64,000 bases of DNA from Rhodococcus sp. Leaf278 (GTDB taxonomy: Bacteria > Actinomycetota > Actinomycetes > Mycobacteriales > Mycobacteriaceae), in NCBI RefSeq assembly GCF_001426085.1, contig NZ_LMRR01000045.1:203365-267364 (forward strand), in the 5' to 3' direction. Position 1 is the first letter of the stretch, and every line of letters starts with the position of its first letter. Positions 1 through 9,215 of this stretch are shown in pieces. The position numbers were made by a program, and so were the translations under genes. A model generated the notes under the pieces. That model was not told the origin of the DNA and did no database searches. It saw nothing but the letters and a program-made list of their open reading frames with translations.

Positions 1-752
1 GGCTGGAAGATTCTCCGGTGTTCGCCGAAGCGAAGGAAGAGGGAGGCACGGTCGACGAGGGGGCAGGCGGAGCCGTCACCTCACTCAAGGCCACCATGAC
101 GTACTGGCAGCGGATCCTGATCCTGATGGGATTCGTGCTACTGCTCAACATCGCTTACTACACGGTGCTGACGTTCTTGCCCTCGTACCTGAGCGACACG
201 TTGGGGCACAGCACTACTCAGTCCAACTTCACCCTCGTGGCCATCATGATCATCATGATGTTGATCATCAACCCCATCGGCGCTCTGTCCGACCGGGTGG
301 GTCGAAAGCCGTTGCTTCTGGTCGCCTGCGTGGGGTACTTCGTCTTCAGCGTTCCGCTGTTCCTGTTGATCATCAACACCGGTCTGATCGGCCAGAGCAT
401 CGGCTTGCTCGGTCTCGGAGTGTTGCTGGTCATCATGTGCTCCTGCGTGTCGTCGACACTGCCCGCACTGTTCCCCACTCAGGTGCGCTACGGGGCGTTC
501 GCAATCGGATACAACGTGTCGACAGCGCTCTTCGGTGGCACGGCGCCGCTGATCCTGACGTTCCTGATCGACCGAACCGGTTCCAACCTGGTCCCGGGTT
601 GGTACATGATGATCGCCGCCGCCATCGCGTTCGTTCCGATCCTGTTGATGCCCGAGACGGCAGGACGATCACTACGCGGAACCCAGTGCCCAGGTGACAA
701 CGACGACGAGGTTGCCGCATCCGGCGTCGAACTCGTCGGCTACAAGAAGTAG
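1..752 (+). CDS. MFS transporter, C-terminal part (cut by window edge)
   Basis: The frame is already open at the first full codon (position 3), so the N-terminal half lies outside the window. The roughly 249 visible residues carry about six hydrophobic segments and the MFS loop signature GALSDRVGRKPLL near visible residue 95, which fits the second half of a 12-helix ProP/ShiA-type metabolite:proton symporter in the cytoplasmic membrane. It ends in a polar tail. Its stop codon is 2 nt before the GTG of the dehydrogenase, so the two are probably cotranscribed and the substrate may be a small organic acid; that link is inference. The family call is firm, the substrate unknown. Confidence 0.85.
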   Translation, partial: LEDSPVFAEAKEEGGTVDEGAGGAVTSLKATMTYWQRILILMGFVLLLNIAYYTVLTFLPSYLSDTLGHSTTQSNFTLVAIMIIMMLIINPIGALSDRVGRKPLLLVACVGYFVFSVPLFLLIINTGLIGQSIGLLGLGVLLVIMCSCVSSTLPALFPTQVRYGAFAIGYNVSTALFGGTAPLILTFLIDRTGSNLVPGWYMMIAAAIAFVPILLMPETAGRSLRGTQCPGDNDDEVAASGVELVGYKK

Positions 753-754
753 TA

Positions 755-1711
755 GTGGCACCGACTCTCGTCGTTCTGCATGCCGGCGACCTTCCCGACG
801 GACTCGAGTCCGTCGAGGAGGTCGCCGTTGTCAGATATGCCACGGCGGACACGCTTGCGGATGCAGTCGACGGTGCCGACGCGTTGCTGCTCTGGGATTT
901 CTTCTCACCTGCAGTCCGATCCGCCTGGCCGCGGTGCGGTTCGTTGAAGTGGATCCACATCGCCGCTGCCGGCGTGGACTCGTTGATGTTCGACGAGTTG
1001 GTGGAATCCGATGTGGTCGTGACCAATTCGCGGGGCGTATTCGATCGCCCGATCGCAGAATTCGTACTGGCTCAGATCCTCGCGTTCGCCAAGGATTCCG
1101 AACGCTCACGTGCACTGCAGCATTCGAAGATTTGGCAACACCGCGAGACCGAACGCATCGACGGCGCGCACGCGATGATCGTGGGCACCGGAGCGATCGG
1201 TCGTGCCATTGCAACTCTGCTGAGTGCGGTGGGGATGTCGGTCTCGGGCGTGGGTCGAACTGCACGAGAAGGCGACCGAGATTTCGGCACCGTGTACGCC
1301 AGTGATGATCTGGCGGACCAGGTAGCGCGGGTCGACTATCTGGTTCTGGTTGCCCCGTTGACCGAACAGACGAGGGGTCTGGTCGACGATTCGGTGTTGG
1401 CCGCGATGAAGCCCGGCGCGCGGGTGATCAACGTGGGCCGCGGTGAGCTGCTCGATACCGAGGCACTGCTGAAGCATCTCGGCACCGGCCACATTGCCGG
1501 TGCCGCGCTGGACGTGTTCGAGACCGAGCCGCTCTCGGCCGACCATCCGTTGTGGACGACCGAGAACGTGATTCTCACGCCGCACATGAGCGGCGACGCG
1601 TCGGGGTGGAAGCAGCAACTCGCAAAGGTGTTCGCCGACAACGCGCGTCGATACTTTCGGGGCGAACCCTTGATCAACGTCGTGGACAAGAAGTTGGGAT
1701 TCGTGGCGTGA
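755..1711 (+). CDS. D-isomer 2-hydroxyacid dehydrogenase, NAD(P)-dependent
   Basis: Cytosolic oxidoreductase that interconverts a 2-oxo acid and a 2-hydroxy acid. The 318-residue product has the family's two-part fold: a catalytic part at both ends and a Rossmann part with VGTGAIGRAI near residue 145. The expected catalytic residues are visible: Arg in NVGRGELLD, Glu in FETEPL and His in LTPHMSG near residue 275. The sequence looks closer to the broad-specificity GhrA/SerA-like branch than to formate dehydrogenase. The GTG start lies 2 nt after the MFS stop, which sets it and suggests coupling with that transporter. The exact substrate cannot be read from sequence. Confidence 0.88.
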   Translation: MAPTLVVLHAGDLPDGLESVEEVAVVRYATADTLADAVDGADALLLWDFFSPAVRSAWPRCGSLKWIHIAAAGVDSLMFDELVESDVVVTNSRGVFDRPIAEFVLAQILAFAKDSERSRALQHSKIWQHRETERIDGAHAMIVGTGAIGRAIATLLSAVGMSVSGVGRTAREGDRDFGTVYASDDLADQVARVDYLVLVAPLTEQTRGLVDDSVLAAMKPGARVINVGRGELLDTEALLKHLGTGHIAGAALDVFETEPLSADHPLWTTENVILTPHMSGDASGWKQQLAKVFADNARRYFRGEPLINVVDKKLGFVA

Positions 1712-1715
1712 GACC

Positions 1716-2864
1716 TCAGTAGGCGCGCTCGTATTGCGGTGCCACGGTCGGACTCATCTCCACACCGAGTTCGCGGGCAGCGCGCCGCGGCCAGTACGGA
1801 TCACGCAGCAGCTCGCGCGCCAGCAGCACGGCTGTCGCCTCGCCCAGCGAGACGATGTCCTCTGCCTGCTTTGGTTCGGTGATCATGCCGACCGCAGCGG
1901 CGGGCATCGTGGTCTCGTTCTGGATACGCCGTGCGAACGGAACCTGGTAGCCGGGACCGACCGGGATCTTGGCGTGCACGTTTCCTCCGGTGGAGGTATC
2001 GACCAGATCCACCCCGTGTTCGGTGAGGATCTGCGACAGGGCGACCGTCTGGTCTGCCGTCCAGCTCGGAGCTTCCAATTCGGCTGTGGCATGTAATGGT
2101 CGTTCCGCAGGCTCCACTCCTGCCTCGTTCTCGGGCTCGTCCAGCCAGTCCGTCGCGGACAGACGGACGAACACCGGAAGCTCGGCCGGCCACACCTCAC
2201 GGACTGCGTCGACCACCTCGATCAGCAGCCGCGTGCGGCCCGCGAAGTCACCGCCATACGCGTCGGTACGAGTGTTGCTGGCGGGCGAGAGAAATTGGTG
2301 CAACAGGTAACCGTGCGCACCGTGAATCTCGGCCACCTTGAATCCGGCCTTCAGTGCGCGCTGCGCCGCAGAGCGAAAGTCGTCGACGATCTTCGCGATG
2401 TCGTCGCCGGTTGCCTCGCGGGGCGTCGCATAATCGCCGAAGGCGATCGCGCTCGGACCGATGGTCTCCCAGCTGCGGGGATCGTCGGCGGGCAGCGACT
2501 TGCCGCCGAGCCAGGGAGCAGCTGTGGAAGCCTTCCGGCCCGCGTGTGCCAGCTGGATGCCCGGAACGCTCCCGAAGGACGCGATCTCGGCGACGATCTC
2601 GGCCAGTGCGTCTGCCTGTGTGTCGTTCCAGATGCCGAGGTCCGATGGACTGATGCGACCCTCAGGGCTGACTGCAGTGGCTTCGGTGATGATCAGGCCG
2701 GCACCGCCGATCGCACGGCTCACCAGATGAGTGCGATGCCAGTCGCCGGCGGCACCGACGTGCTCGCCCGCGTCGTCGGCCGAGTACTGGCACATCGGTG
2801 CCATCCATACCCGGTTGGGGAAGGTGACCTCGCGCAGGGTCAGAGGCTCGAACAAGGCACTCAC
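1716..2864 (-). CDS. NADH:flavin oxidoreductase, YqjM-type old yellow enzyme
   Basis: FMN enzyme of the old-yellow-enzyme family, which reduces activated C=C bonds with NAD(P)H. The 382-residue product opens with FEPLTLREVTFPNRVWMAPM, has the flavin and substrate pocket motif EIHGAHGYLLHQFLSP with NTRTDAYGG, and ends in the YqjM-like DPYWPRRAARELG. The frame extends further upstream, but the GTG at 2864 is preceded at proper distance by GGAGGA, and the residues before it are an arginine-rich string unlike the family, so this start is chosen. It converges on the dehydrogenase (5 nt apart) and diverges from proA over 113 nt. The physiological substrate is unknown. Confidence 0.9.
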   Translation of the reverse strand: MSALFEPLTLREVTFPNRVWMAPMCQYSADDAGEHVGAAGDWHRTHLVSRAIGGAGLIITEATAVSPEGRISPSDLGIWNDTQADALAEIVAEIASFGSVPGIQLAHAGRKASTAAPWLGGKSLPADDPRSWETIGPSAIAFGDYATPREATGDDIAKIVDDFRSAAQRALKAGFKVAEIHGAHGYLLHQFLSPASNTRTDAYGGDFAGRTRLLIEVVDAVREVWPAELPVFVRLSATDWLDEPENEAGVEPAERPLHATAELEAPSWTADQTVALSQILTEHGVDLVDTSTGGNVHAKIPVGPGYQVPFARRIQNETTMPAAAVGMITEPKQAEDIVSLGEATAVLLARELLRDPYWPRRAARELGVEMSPTVAPQYERAY

Positions 2865-2977
2865 AGGTGTTCCTCCGGTCTGTCGGTATCGACGCCGTCG
2901 ACGTCGGTGATCTCCACGTCGTGCTGCAACGACGCGGCGATGCAGGTTCATTCCCGGGCCCTATTAGTGTGTAGATC

Positions 2978-4258
2978 ATGACTGCTTCCGTCTCGGCCGA
3001 ATCGGTGCCCACGACGCTCGACGAGCGTGAGAACGTGCACGCGGCCGCTCGTCGGGCACGGATTGCTTCGCGTGCGCTGGCACTGCTGACGACCGCCGAG
3101 AAGGACTCGTTGCTGCATACCGCCGCCGATGCCGTGGTTTCTGCTGCGGATTCGGTCCTGGCTGCGAACGCGGCCGACATCGAGATCGCGCGAGCAGCGG
3201 GTACGGACGAGGGTCTGTTGGATCGACTGCGGTTGACCGCGTCGCGCATCGACGGCATCGCGGCAGGACTGCGACAGGTCGCCGCACTGCCGGATCCGAT
3301 CGGCGGGGTCATCCGCGGTTCGACCCTTCCCAACGGTCTCGAGATCAGGCAGGTGAGGGTTCCTCTCGGCGTGGTGGGCATGGTCTACGAGGCGCGGCCC
3401 AACGTCACCGTCGACGCGTTCGGTCTCGCGTTCAAGTCCGGCAACGCGGTGCTGCTGCGAGGTTCGTCCTCGGCGGCACAGTCCAACGCAGCATTGGTCG
3501 ACGCGCTGCAAGGGGCGTTGCGCGAACACGGTCTGCCCGAGGCCGCCGTTCAACTGCTGGGCAGTGCCGACCGCGCCACGGTCACCCATCTCATTCAGGC
3601 GCGCGGTCTGGTGGACGTGGTCATCCCACGCGGGGGCGCGGGGCTGATCGCTGCCGTCGTTCGCGATGCCACGGTGCCGACCATCGAGACCGGAGTCGGT
3701 AACTGCCACGTGTACATCCATTCCTCGGCCGATCCGGAGATCGCCGAGAAGATCGTGCTGAATGCCAAGACCCGTCGAGTCAGTGTCTGCAACGCTGCCG
3801 AGACCGTGCTGGTCGACGCTGCGATCGCCGACACCGTGGTGCCGCGGCTGCTGCAGGCGTTCCAGATGCACAGCGTCACGGTGCACGGCGACCTGCCCGG
3901 GCTGGTGCCCGCGAACGACGAGGACTGGTCGCAGGAGTACCTCTCGCTCGACATCGCGCTGAAGGTCGTGGGCGGCATCGACGAGGCGATCGAGCACATC
4001 GATCGATACGGAACCGGACATACCGAGGCGATCGTCGCGGCCGATATCGGAGCCGCGCGCGAATTCACCCAGCGTGTCGACGCGGCTGCGGTGATGGTCA
4101 ATGCCTCCACCGCCTTCACCGACGGTGAGCAATTCGGCTTCGGTGCCGAGATAGGTATCTCCACTCAGAAGCTGCACGCCCGAGGGCCCATGGGATTACC
4201 CGAGCTGACCTCGACCAAATGGACAGTGTGGGGCGACGGGCACGTCCGAGATGTCTGA
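2978..4258 (+). CDS. proA: Gamma-glutamyl phosphate reductase
   Basis: Second step of proline synthesis: NADPH-dependent reduction of gamma-glutamyl phosphate to glutamate semialdehyde, cytosolic. The product is 426 residues, the usual length. It has the aldehyde-dehydrogenase-like fold with the conserved VVGMVYEARPNVTVDAFGLA stretch, VIPRGG, and the catalytic cysteine in RVSVCNAAET near residue 270. It ends with the typical LTSTKWTVWGDG. Glutamate kinase is not next to it here. It is followed 44 nt later by the MoxR-type ATPase, as in mycobacteria. Confidence 0.97.
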   Translation: MTASVSAESVPTTLDERENVHAAARRARIASRALALLTTAEKDSLLHTAADAVVSAADSVLAANAADIEIARAAGTDEGLLDRLRLTASRIDGIAAGLRQVAALPDPIGGVIRGSTLPNGLEIRQVRVPLGVVGMVYEARPNVTVDAFGLAFKSGNAVLLRGSSSAAQSNAALVDALQGALREHGLPEAAVQLLGSADRATVTHLIQARGLVDVVIPRGGAGLIAAVVRDATVPTIETGVGNCHVYIHSSADPEIAEKIVLNAKTRRVSVCNAAETVLVDAAIADTVVPRLLQAFQMHSVTVHGDLPGLVPANDEDWSQEYLSLDIALKVVGGIDEAIEHIDRYGTGHTEAIVAADIGAAREFTQRVDAAAVMVNASTAFTDGEQFGFGAEIGISTQKLHARGPMGLPELTSTKWTVWGDGHVRDV

Positions 4259-4302
4259 CGCCTCAGCCGTACCGGCCAGACCCGATCATCAGGAGTTGTG
4301 AC

Positions 4303-5184
4303 GTGGATCGTGCCCTACCGACGACACCGCCGCTGTTCGCGAGTGTGAACGACGTCCTCGAGCGTCTGGCCGAAACGGGATACCTGGCCGACAAAGCCAC
4401 GGCCACCTCTGTCTTTCTCGCCGACCGCCTCGGCAAACCGCTGCTGATCGAGGGACCGGCGGGTGTGGGAAAGACCGAATTGGCTCGTGCCGTGGCCCAG
4501 ACGACGGGTGCCGAGCTGGTGCGGTTGCAGTGCTACGAAGGCGTCGACGAGGCCCGCGCCCTGTACGAGTGGAACCACGCGAAGCAGATTCTGCGAATTC
4601 AGTCGGGGACCAGTGCCGACTGGGATTCGACGAAGCTCGATGTCTTCTCCGAGGAGTTCCTGCTCGCGCGGCCGCTGCTGCAAGCCATTCGGCGTACCGA
4701 CCCCACCGTGCTGCTCATCGACGAGACCGACAAGGCCGACGTCGAGATCGAAGGACTGCTGCTCGAAGTGCTCAGCGACTTCGCGATCACCATCCCCGAA
4801 CTCGGCACCATCACCGCCGAGCGCACTCCGTTCGTGGTGCTGACCTCCAACGCCACTCGCGAACTGTCGGAGGCCCTCAAGCGCCGCTGCCTGTTCCTGC
4901 ACCTCGATTTCCCCGACGCGGACCTCGAGCGTCGAATCCTGGCCAGCCGGGTTCCCGAACTGCCCGAGGCGATCGCGGAGCAGTTGATCAAGACCGTCCG
5001 TGTGCTGCGCGGGATGCAGCTCAAGAAGTTGCCGTCGGTCGCCGAGACCATCGACTGGGGTCGCACGCTGCTGGCTCTCGGGATGGACACCCTCGACGAG
5101 GATGCCGTGCGCTCGACTCTCGGCGTGGTGCTCAAACATCAGTCGGACCAGGTGCGCGCAGCAGCCGAACTGCGGTTGAACTGA
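4303..5184 (+). CDS. MoxR-family AAA+ ATPase
   Basis: AAA+ chaperone-like ATPase of the MoxR group; members remodel or help assemble partner complexes, usually together with a VWA protein. The 293 residues show Walker A GPAGVGKTE, Walker B VLLIDETDKAD and sensor 1 LTSNATRELSEALKRR. The frame is open back into proA, but the GTG at 4303 has an AGGAG site 7 nt upstream (4291-4295), which decides the start. The VWA gene begins 1 nt after its stop, so the pair is one translational unit. The client of this pair is unknown. Confidence 0.9.
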   Translation: MDRALPTTPPLFASVNDVLERLAETGYLADKATATSVFLADRLGKPLLIEGPAGVGKTELARAVAQTTGAELVRLQCYEGVDEARALYEWNHAKQILRIQSGTSADWDSTKLDVFSEEFLLARPLLQAIRRTDPTVLLIDETDKADVEIEGLLLEVLSDFAITIPELGTITAERTPFVVLTSNATRELSEALKRRCLFLHLDFPDADLERRILASRVPELPEAIAEQLIKTVRVLRGMQLKKLPSVAETIDWGRTLLALGMDTLDEDAVRSTLGVVLKHQSDQVRAAAELRLN

Positions 5185-5185
5185 C

Positions 5186-6601
5186 ATGTTGGCCCCGCAC
5201 GGAATTCCCGGGCATCTGGTCGGCTTCGTCGAGGCGTTACGCAAGCGTGGGATCTCGGTGGGGCCATCGGAGACCGTCGATGCCGGACGCGTCCTGTCCG
5301 TGCTGGATCTGTTGGACCGGGAAGCGGTCCGTGAGGGGTTGGCCTGCGCGCTGCTGAGACGACCGACGCACCGCGGAGTATTCGACGCGTTGTTCGACCT
5401 GTGGTTTCCGGTGGCATCGGGTACCAGGGATTCGGGACAGATCGACACCGCGCTTCCCCGCACCGACACGGGCGAGGTCGATATCGATGCATTGCGCGAA
5501 CTGATAGTCGAACTGCTCTCGGACGACTCGGCCGAGGCGGCCGAACTGACCCAGATGCTGGCAGCCCAGATGGTCGAGGAGCTCGGCCAGTACAAGTCCT
5601 CCAACGGCCCGTCGTTCTCGGCCTATCAAGCCCTGCGTGACGTTGCCCCCGATACGTTGTTGCGCAAGATCCTCGATGGGCTGCTCGGCCGCGCCGACGA
5701 CGCACCGGATCGGCCCACCGACGACTACGAATCGGAAGTGGCCAAACGTACTGCAGCGCAACGCATCGCCGACCTTCGCAAGATGGTCGAGAACGAGACG
5801 AGGCGGAGGTCGGCCGAGAAGCTGGGCCGCGAGCGAGTGGCGAGTTACGGTGTGCCCAAGCTGGCCGAGGAGGTCGACTTCCTGCGGGCCTCGGATGCGG
5901 AGATGGTGGCGCTGCGACGCAACGTCACCCCGCTGGCTCGGCTGCTCGCCTCACGACTTGCAGTGCGGCGCAGTAGAAGCAGACACGGTTCGATCGATCT
6001 GCGACGCACCCTGCGCAAGTCGATGTCCACCGGCGGCATTCCGATCGACTTGGTGGAGCGCAAGCCGCGTCGAGCTCGCCCCGAATTGGTTGTGCTGTGC
6101 GATGTCTCGGGCTCGGTGGCGGGCTTCAGTAACTTCACCCTGCTGTTGGTGCACGCTCTGCGAGAGCAGTTCTCGCGCGTTCGAATCTTCGCGTTCATCG
6201 ATTCCACCGACGAGGTGACGCGATTCTTCGACTCCGGCTCCGACCTCGGGGCTGCGATGAGCCGCATCGTCCGGGAGTCCGATCTGGTGACGTACGACGG
6301 CCACTCGGATTACGGTCATGCGCTGACGACATTCGACGAGAAGTACGCGCATGCGGTCACCAGTCGCAGTTCGGTGTTGATTCTCGGTGACGCCCGCACC
6401 AACTACCGCGAACCCAAGCTGCCCGCGTTGGCGCATATCGTCTCGGTGGCCAAGCACGCGTACTGGCTCAACCCCGAACCGAAATCGCAGTGGGGATCCG
6501 GCGATTCGGCAGCCAAGGTGTACGCCGACGTGATCGCCATGCACGAGTGCCGATCCGCCCAGCAGCTCGCCACCGTGGTCTCACGTCTGCTACCGGTGTG
6601 A
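5186..6601 (+). CDS. VWA-domain protein, CoxE-like partner of MoxR ATPase
   Basis: The 471-residue product has an alpha-helical N-terminal part and a C-terminal von Willebrand A domain with a complete metal-ion adhesion motif, CDVSGSVAG, near residue 306. No signal peptide or membrane segment is seen, so it is cytosolic. CoxE-type VWA proteins act with MoxR ATPases; the gene directly upstream (1 nt gap) supports this pairing. In carbon monoxide dehydrogenase clusters such pairs insert the metal cofactor, but no such enzyme is encoded here, so the role stays open. nadD follows 44 nt downstream. Confidence 0.87.
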   Translation: MLAPHGIPGHLVGFVEALRKRGISVGPSETVDAGRVLSVLDLLDREAVREGLACALLRRPTHRGVFDALFDLWFPVASGTRDSGQIDTALPRTDTGEVDIDALRELIVELLSDDSAEAAELTQMLAAQMVEELGQYKSSNGPSFSAYQALRDVAPDTLLRKILDGLLGRADDAPDRPTDDYESEVAKRTAAQRIADLRKMVENETRRRSAEKLGRERVASYGVPKLAEEVDFLRASDAEMVALRRNVTPLARLLASRLAVRRSRSRHGSIDLRRTLRKSMSTGGIPIDLVERKPRRARPELVVLCDVSGSVAGFSNFTLLLVHALREQFSRVRIFAFIDSTDEVTRFFDSGSDLGAAMSRIVRESDLVTYDGHSDYGHALTTFDEKYAHAVTSRSSVLILGDARTNYREPKLPALAHIVSVAKHAYWLNPEPKSQWGSGDSAAKVYADVIAMHECRSAQQLATVVSRLLPV

Positions 6602-6645
6602 GGCATGTGACGCCCGGCAGCGGCCCGGACGTAGAATCGACGGTT

Positions 6646-7422
6646 GTGCAGCACGAATACGACCTCGGTGACGACACAGGGAAGCAGTCCGTTCGCCGTT
6701 TGGGCGTGATGGGTGGCACCTTCGACCCGATACACCACGGGCACCTCGTCGCTGCCAGCGAAGTGGCGAACAAGTTCGGTCTGGACGAAGTCATCTTCGT
6801 CCCCACTGGAAACCCCTGGCAGAAGGAAGGCACAACGGTCAGCCCGGCGGAAGACCGGTATCTGATGACCGTGATCGCGACGGCGTCCAATCCCCGGTTC
6901 TCCGTCAGTCGCGTGGACGTCGACCGAGAGAAGTCGACCTACACCGTCGACACTCTGCGCGATCTGCGGGCGCAGCACCCCAATGCCGAGCTGTTCTTCA
7001 TCACCGGCGCGGACGCCCTCGAGTCGATCCTGACGTGGCAGAACTGGGAGGAGTTGTTCGAGCTCGCCAAGTTCGTCGGAGTCTCGCGTCCTGGGTTCGA
7101 GCTGGGCGTCGAACATCTGGCCAACCACCTCCGGTCGTTGCCTGCCGGCACCCTCACATTGATGGAAATCCCGGCACTCGCGATATCGTCGACGGACTGT
7201 CGACTTCGAGCCGGTGAGAATCGGCCTGTGTGGTACCTCGTACCGGACGGCGTCGTGCAATACATCTCGAAGAGAAATCTCTACAGACCACGAGGCGCTC
7301 TGCGCCTCGACGGATCCGTCACCATGTCGGAGCCGGCACCCCAGAAGAAGCAACCGGAAGGGCCGGTCACCAGAGCAATGACCGCGAACCCGAACCATAC
7401 GAGTGGGAGTACACCCAAGTGA
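6646..7422 (+). CDS. nadD: Nicotinate-nucleotide adenylyltransferase
   Basis: Adenylates nicotinate mononucleotide to deamido-NAD in NAD synthesis. The nucleotidyltransferase signature GVMGGTFDPIHHGHL lies about 20 residues from the chosen GTG, with FVPTGNPWQKE and ISSTDCRLR further on. At 258 residues it is about 40 longer than usual, because after the expected end (QYISKRNLY) there is a polar tail rich in Pro, Lys and Thr. An ATG at 6709, inside the motif, is too late to be the start. The stop overlaps the GTG of rsfS (GTGA), a classic coupling. Confidence 0.95.
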   Translation: MQHEYDLGDDTGKQSVRRLGVMGGTFDPIHHGHLVAASEVANKFGLDEVIFVPTGNPWQKEGTTVSPAEDRYLMTVIATASNPRFSVSRVDVDREKSTYTVDTLRDLRAQHPNAELFFITGADALESILTWQNWEELFELAKFVGVSRPGFELGVEHLANHLRSLPAGTLTLMEIPALAISSTDCRLRAGENRPVWYLVPDGVVQYISKRNLYRPRGALRLDGSVTMSEPAPQKKQPEGPVTRAMTANPNHTSGSTPK

Positions 7423-7808
7423 CTGCAACAGCCGAAGCCGCCGAGATGGCGCGTATCGCCGCGCTCGCAGCCGACGACAAACTGGCCAGCGACGTGGTGA
7501 TCCTCGACGTCTCCGACCAGCTCTACATCACCGATTGCTTCGTGATCGCCTCTGCGCCCAACGAGCGTCAGGTCAACTCGATCGTGGACAACATCGAGGA
7601 TCAGCTTCGTGAAGCCGGACACAAGCCGGTCCGCCGCGAGGGCACCAAGGAAGGTCGCTGGGCACTGTTGGACTACTCCGACATCGTCGTGCACGTCCAG
7701 CACAACGAAGAGCGCAACTTTTACGCCCTCGAGCGGTTGTGGAAGGACTGCCCGACCATCGAGGTCCCCGGTCTCGGACAGCACCCGGCTGCGGAATCGG
7801 AGCAATGA
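7419..7808 (+). CDS. rsfS: Ribosome silencing factor
   Basis: RsfS/DUF143 binds ribosomal protein uL14 on the large subunit and blocks subunit joining when nutrients run low. The 129-residue product has the family features KLASDVVILDVSDQLYITDC and GRWALLDYSDIVVHVQ, ending near ERLWKDCP. The frame is open upstream inside nadD, but the GTG overlapping the nadD stop (GTGA) gives the normal family N terminus. It overlaps the next gene by ATGA. The nadD-rsfS order is widespread in bacteria. Confidence 0.95.
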   Translation: MTATAEAAEMARIAALAADDKLASDVVILDVSDQLYITDCFVIASAPNERQVNSIVDNIEDQLREAGHKPVRREGTKEGRWALLDYSDIVVHVQHNEERNFYALERLWKDCPTIEVPGLGQHPAAESEQ

Positions 7809-8458
7809 TCCGACGGCTCATCCTGCTTCGGCACGGTCAGACGGAATACAACGCCACCGACCGCATGCAGGGTCAGCTCGATACCGATCTGTCCGAGCTC
7901 GGTCGCACCCAAGCCAAGACGGCCGCCGCCGAACTGGCGACGCGTGAGCCGATTCGGATCGTCTCGTCCGACCTGCGGCGGGCTCTCGACACTGCCGTCG
8001 CCCTGGGCGACGCTGCCGGTGTTTCGGTCACGCAGGACGAGCGCCTGCGTGAAACGCATCTCGGCGAGTGGCAGGGTCTGACCCACACCGAGGTCGACGG
8101 CATCGCACCCGGCGCTCGGCCGGCATGGCGAGCCGATGCCACCATCGCTCCACCGGGCGGGGAGAGCCGTATCGACGTCGCCCGTCGCAGTGTTCCCGTG
8201 GTTCGCGAGCTTCTGAGCGGTGTCGCCGAGTGGGGTGCCGATGGCGATCAGCGTCCACTGGTACTCGTGGCGCACGGGGGCCTGATCGCGGCACTGACGG
8301 CGGCGTTGCTCGATCTGCCGACAGACCGTTGGCCGGTGCTCGGTGGGCTGGCCAACACCAGCTGGGTTCAGCTCGGCGCGCACGGGGACGGCGCTGACCC
8401 CGCGTGGCGCCTGGACGTGTGGAACGCCTCGGCGCGAGTGGCCAGTGACGTCCTCTGA
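7805..8458 (+). CDS. gpgP: Histidine phosphatase, glucosyl-3-phosphoglycerate phosphatase type
   Basis: The 217-residue product is a histidine-phosphatase (phosphoglycerate-mutase-like) enzyme: LLRHGQTEYNATDRMQGQLD near the N terminus carries the catalytic His, and VLVAHGGLI the second His. In mycobacteria the gene at this place, between rsfS and the octanoyltransferase, dephosphorylates glucosyl-3-phosphoglycerate on the way to methylglucose lipopolysaccharides. Sequence start and synteny support the same role; a generic phosphatase cannot be excluded. ATGA overlap with rsfS sets the start. Confidence 0.85.
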   Translation: MIRRLILLRHGQTEYNATDRMQGQLDTDLSELGRTQAKTAAAELATREPIRIVSSDLRRALDTAVALGDAAGVSVTQDERLRETHLGEWQGLTHTEVDGIAPGARPAWRADATIAPPGGESRIDVARRSVPVVRELLSGVAEWGADGDQRPLVLVAHGGLIAALTAALLDLPTDRWPVLGGLANTSWVQLGAHGDGADPAWRLDVWNASARVASDVL

Positions 8459-9215
8459 CGGGACGGCGGTGCGCCCCGCGCTGCTCGTGCTCGCGGACTC
8501 GCTGAGTTACTACGGACCCGAGGGCGGGCTGCCGGTCGACGACCCGCGGCTGTGGCCCAATCTTGTTGCCGCTGAACTCGGTTGGACAGTGGAATTGGTG
8601 GCGCGCATCGGCTGGACGAGTCGTGACGCATGGTGGGCTCTGACCCAGGATCCGCGAGTGTGGGCCGCGATTCCCCGAGCCGGTGCCGTGGTGTTCGCCA
8701 TCGGCGGCATGGATTCGCTACCTTCGCCCTTGCCCACCGCGCTGCGGGAGCAGATCCGATACATCAGACCACCGGCGCTGCGACGCGTGGTTCGCATGGG
8801 GTACCAGGCGGTACAACCCGCTCTGTCTCATCTGGGTTGGCCCGTTGCACTGCCGCCGCGGCTGAGCGTGGACTATCTGGAGCAGGCCCGCGCCGCATTG
8901 GCCTACGTACGTCCCGAGCTTCCCGTCGTCGGCACCTATCCGTCGGTGCATCGCTGCGACGCTTACGGGCGGGTGCACTCGGGCCGTGAGCCCGCAGTGC
9001 GCGCGTTGCGGGCGTGGAGTACGGACAAGAACGTTCCGATGGTCGACCTCGCCGACGCGGTGCGCCCGAACATCGAATCGGAGAACGCGAACCCCGACGG
9101 CATCCACTGGGGGTGGGACGCGCATCGTGAGGTGGCGAAGGCGATGCTCGACGCGTTGCGACCGGTGGCGGTCTCGGCGTCGACCGAGAACCCCGCCGCG
9201 ACCCCGAAGCCATGA
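8445..9215 (+). CDS. octT: SGNH hydrolase-fold acyltransferase, OctT-like
   Basis: The 256-residue product has SGNH/GDSL features: VLADSLSYYG holds the presumed nucleophile Ser near residue 20, and NPDGIHWGWDAH near the C terminus holds the Asp and His of the triad. The mycobacterial gene in this position encodes diglucosylglycerate octanoyltransferase, which acylates a precursor of methylglucose lipopolysaccharide. The GTG start overlaps gpgP by 14 nt; another GTG at 8469 would trim eight residues. Function is by synteny plus fold, so moderately sure. Confidence 0.75.
   Translation: MTSSDGTAVRPALLVLADSLSYYGPEGGLPVDDPRLWPNLVAAELGWTVELVARIGWTSRDAWWALTQDPRVWAAIPRAGAVVFAIGGMDSLPSPLPTALREQIRYIRPPALRRVVRMGYQAVQPALSHLGWPVALPPRLSVDYLEQARAALAYVRPELPVVGTYPSVHRCDAYGRVHSGREPAVRALRAWSTDKNVPMVDLADAVRPNIESENANPDGIHWGWDAHREVAKAMLDALRPVAVSASTENPAATPKP

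Noticed and set aside
2948..4177. 409-codon minus-strand frame opposite proA
   Set aside because: Antisense to a complete proA; no motif.
5186..6601. Link of MoxR/VWA to carbon monoxide dehydrogenase
   Set aside because: No coxL/M/S-like gene in the window; the pair is a general MoxR-VWA unit next to proA.
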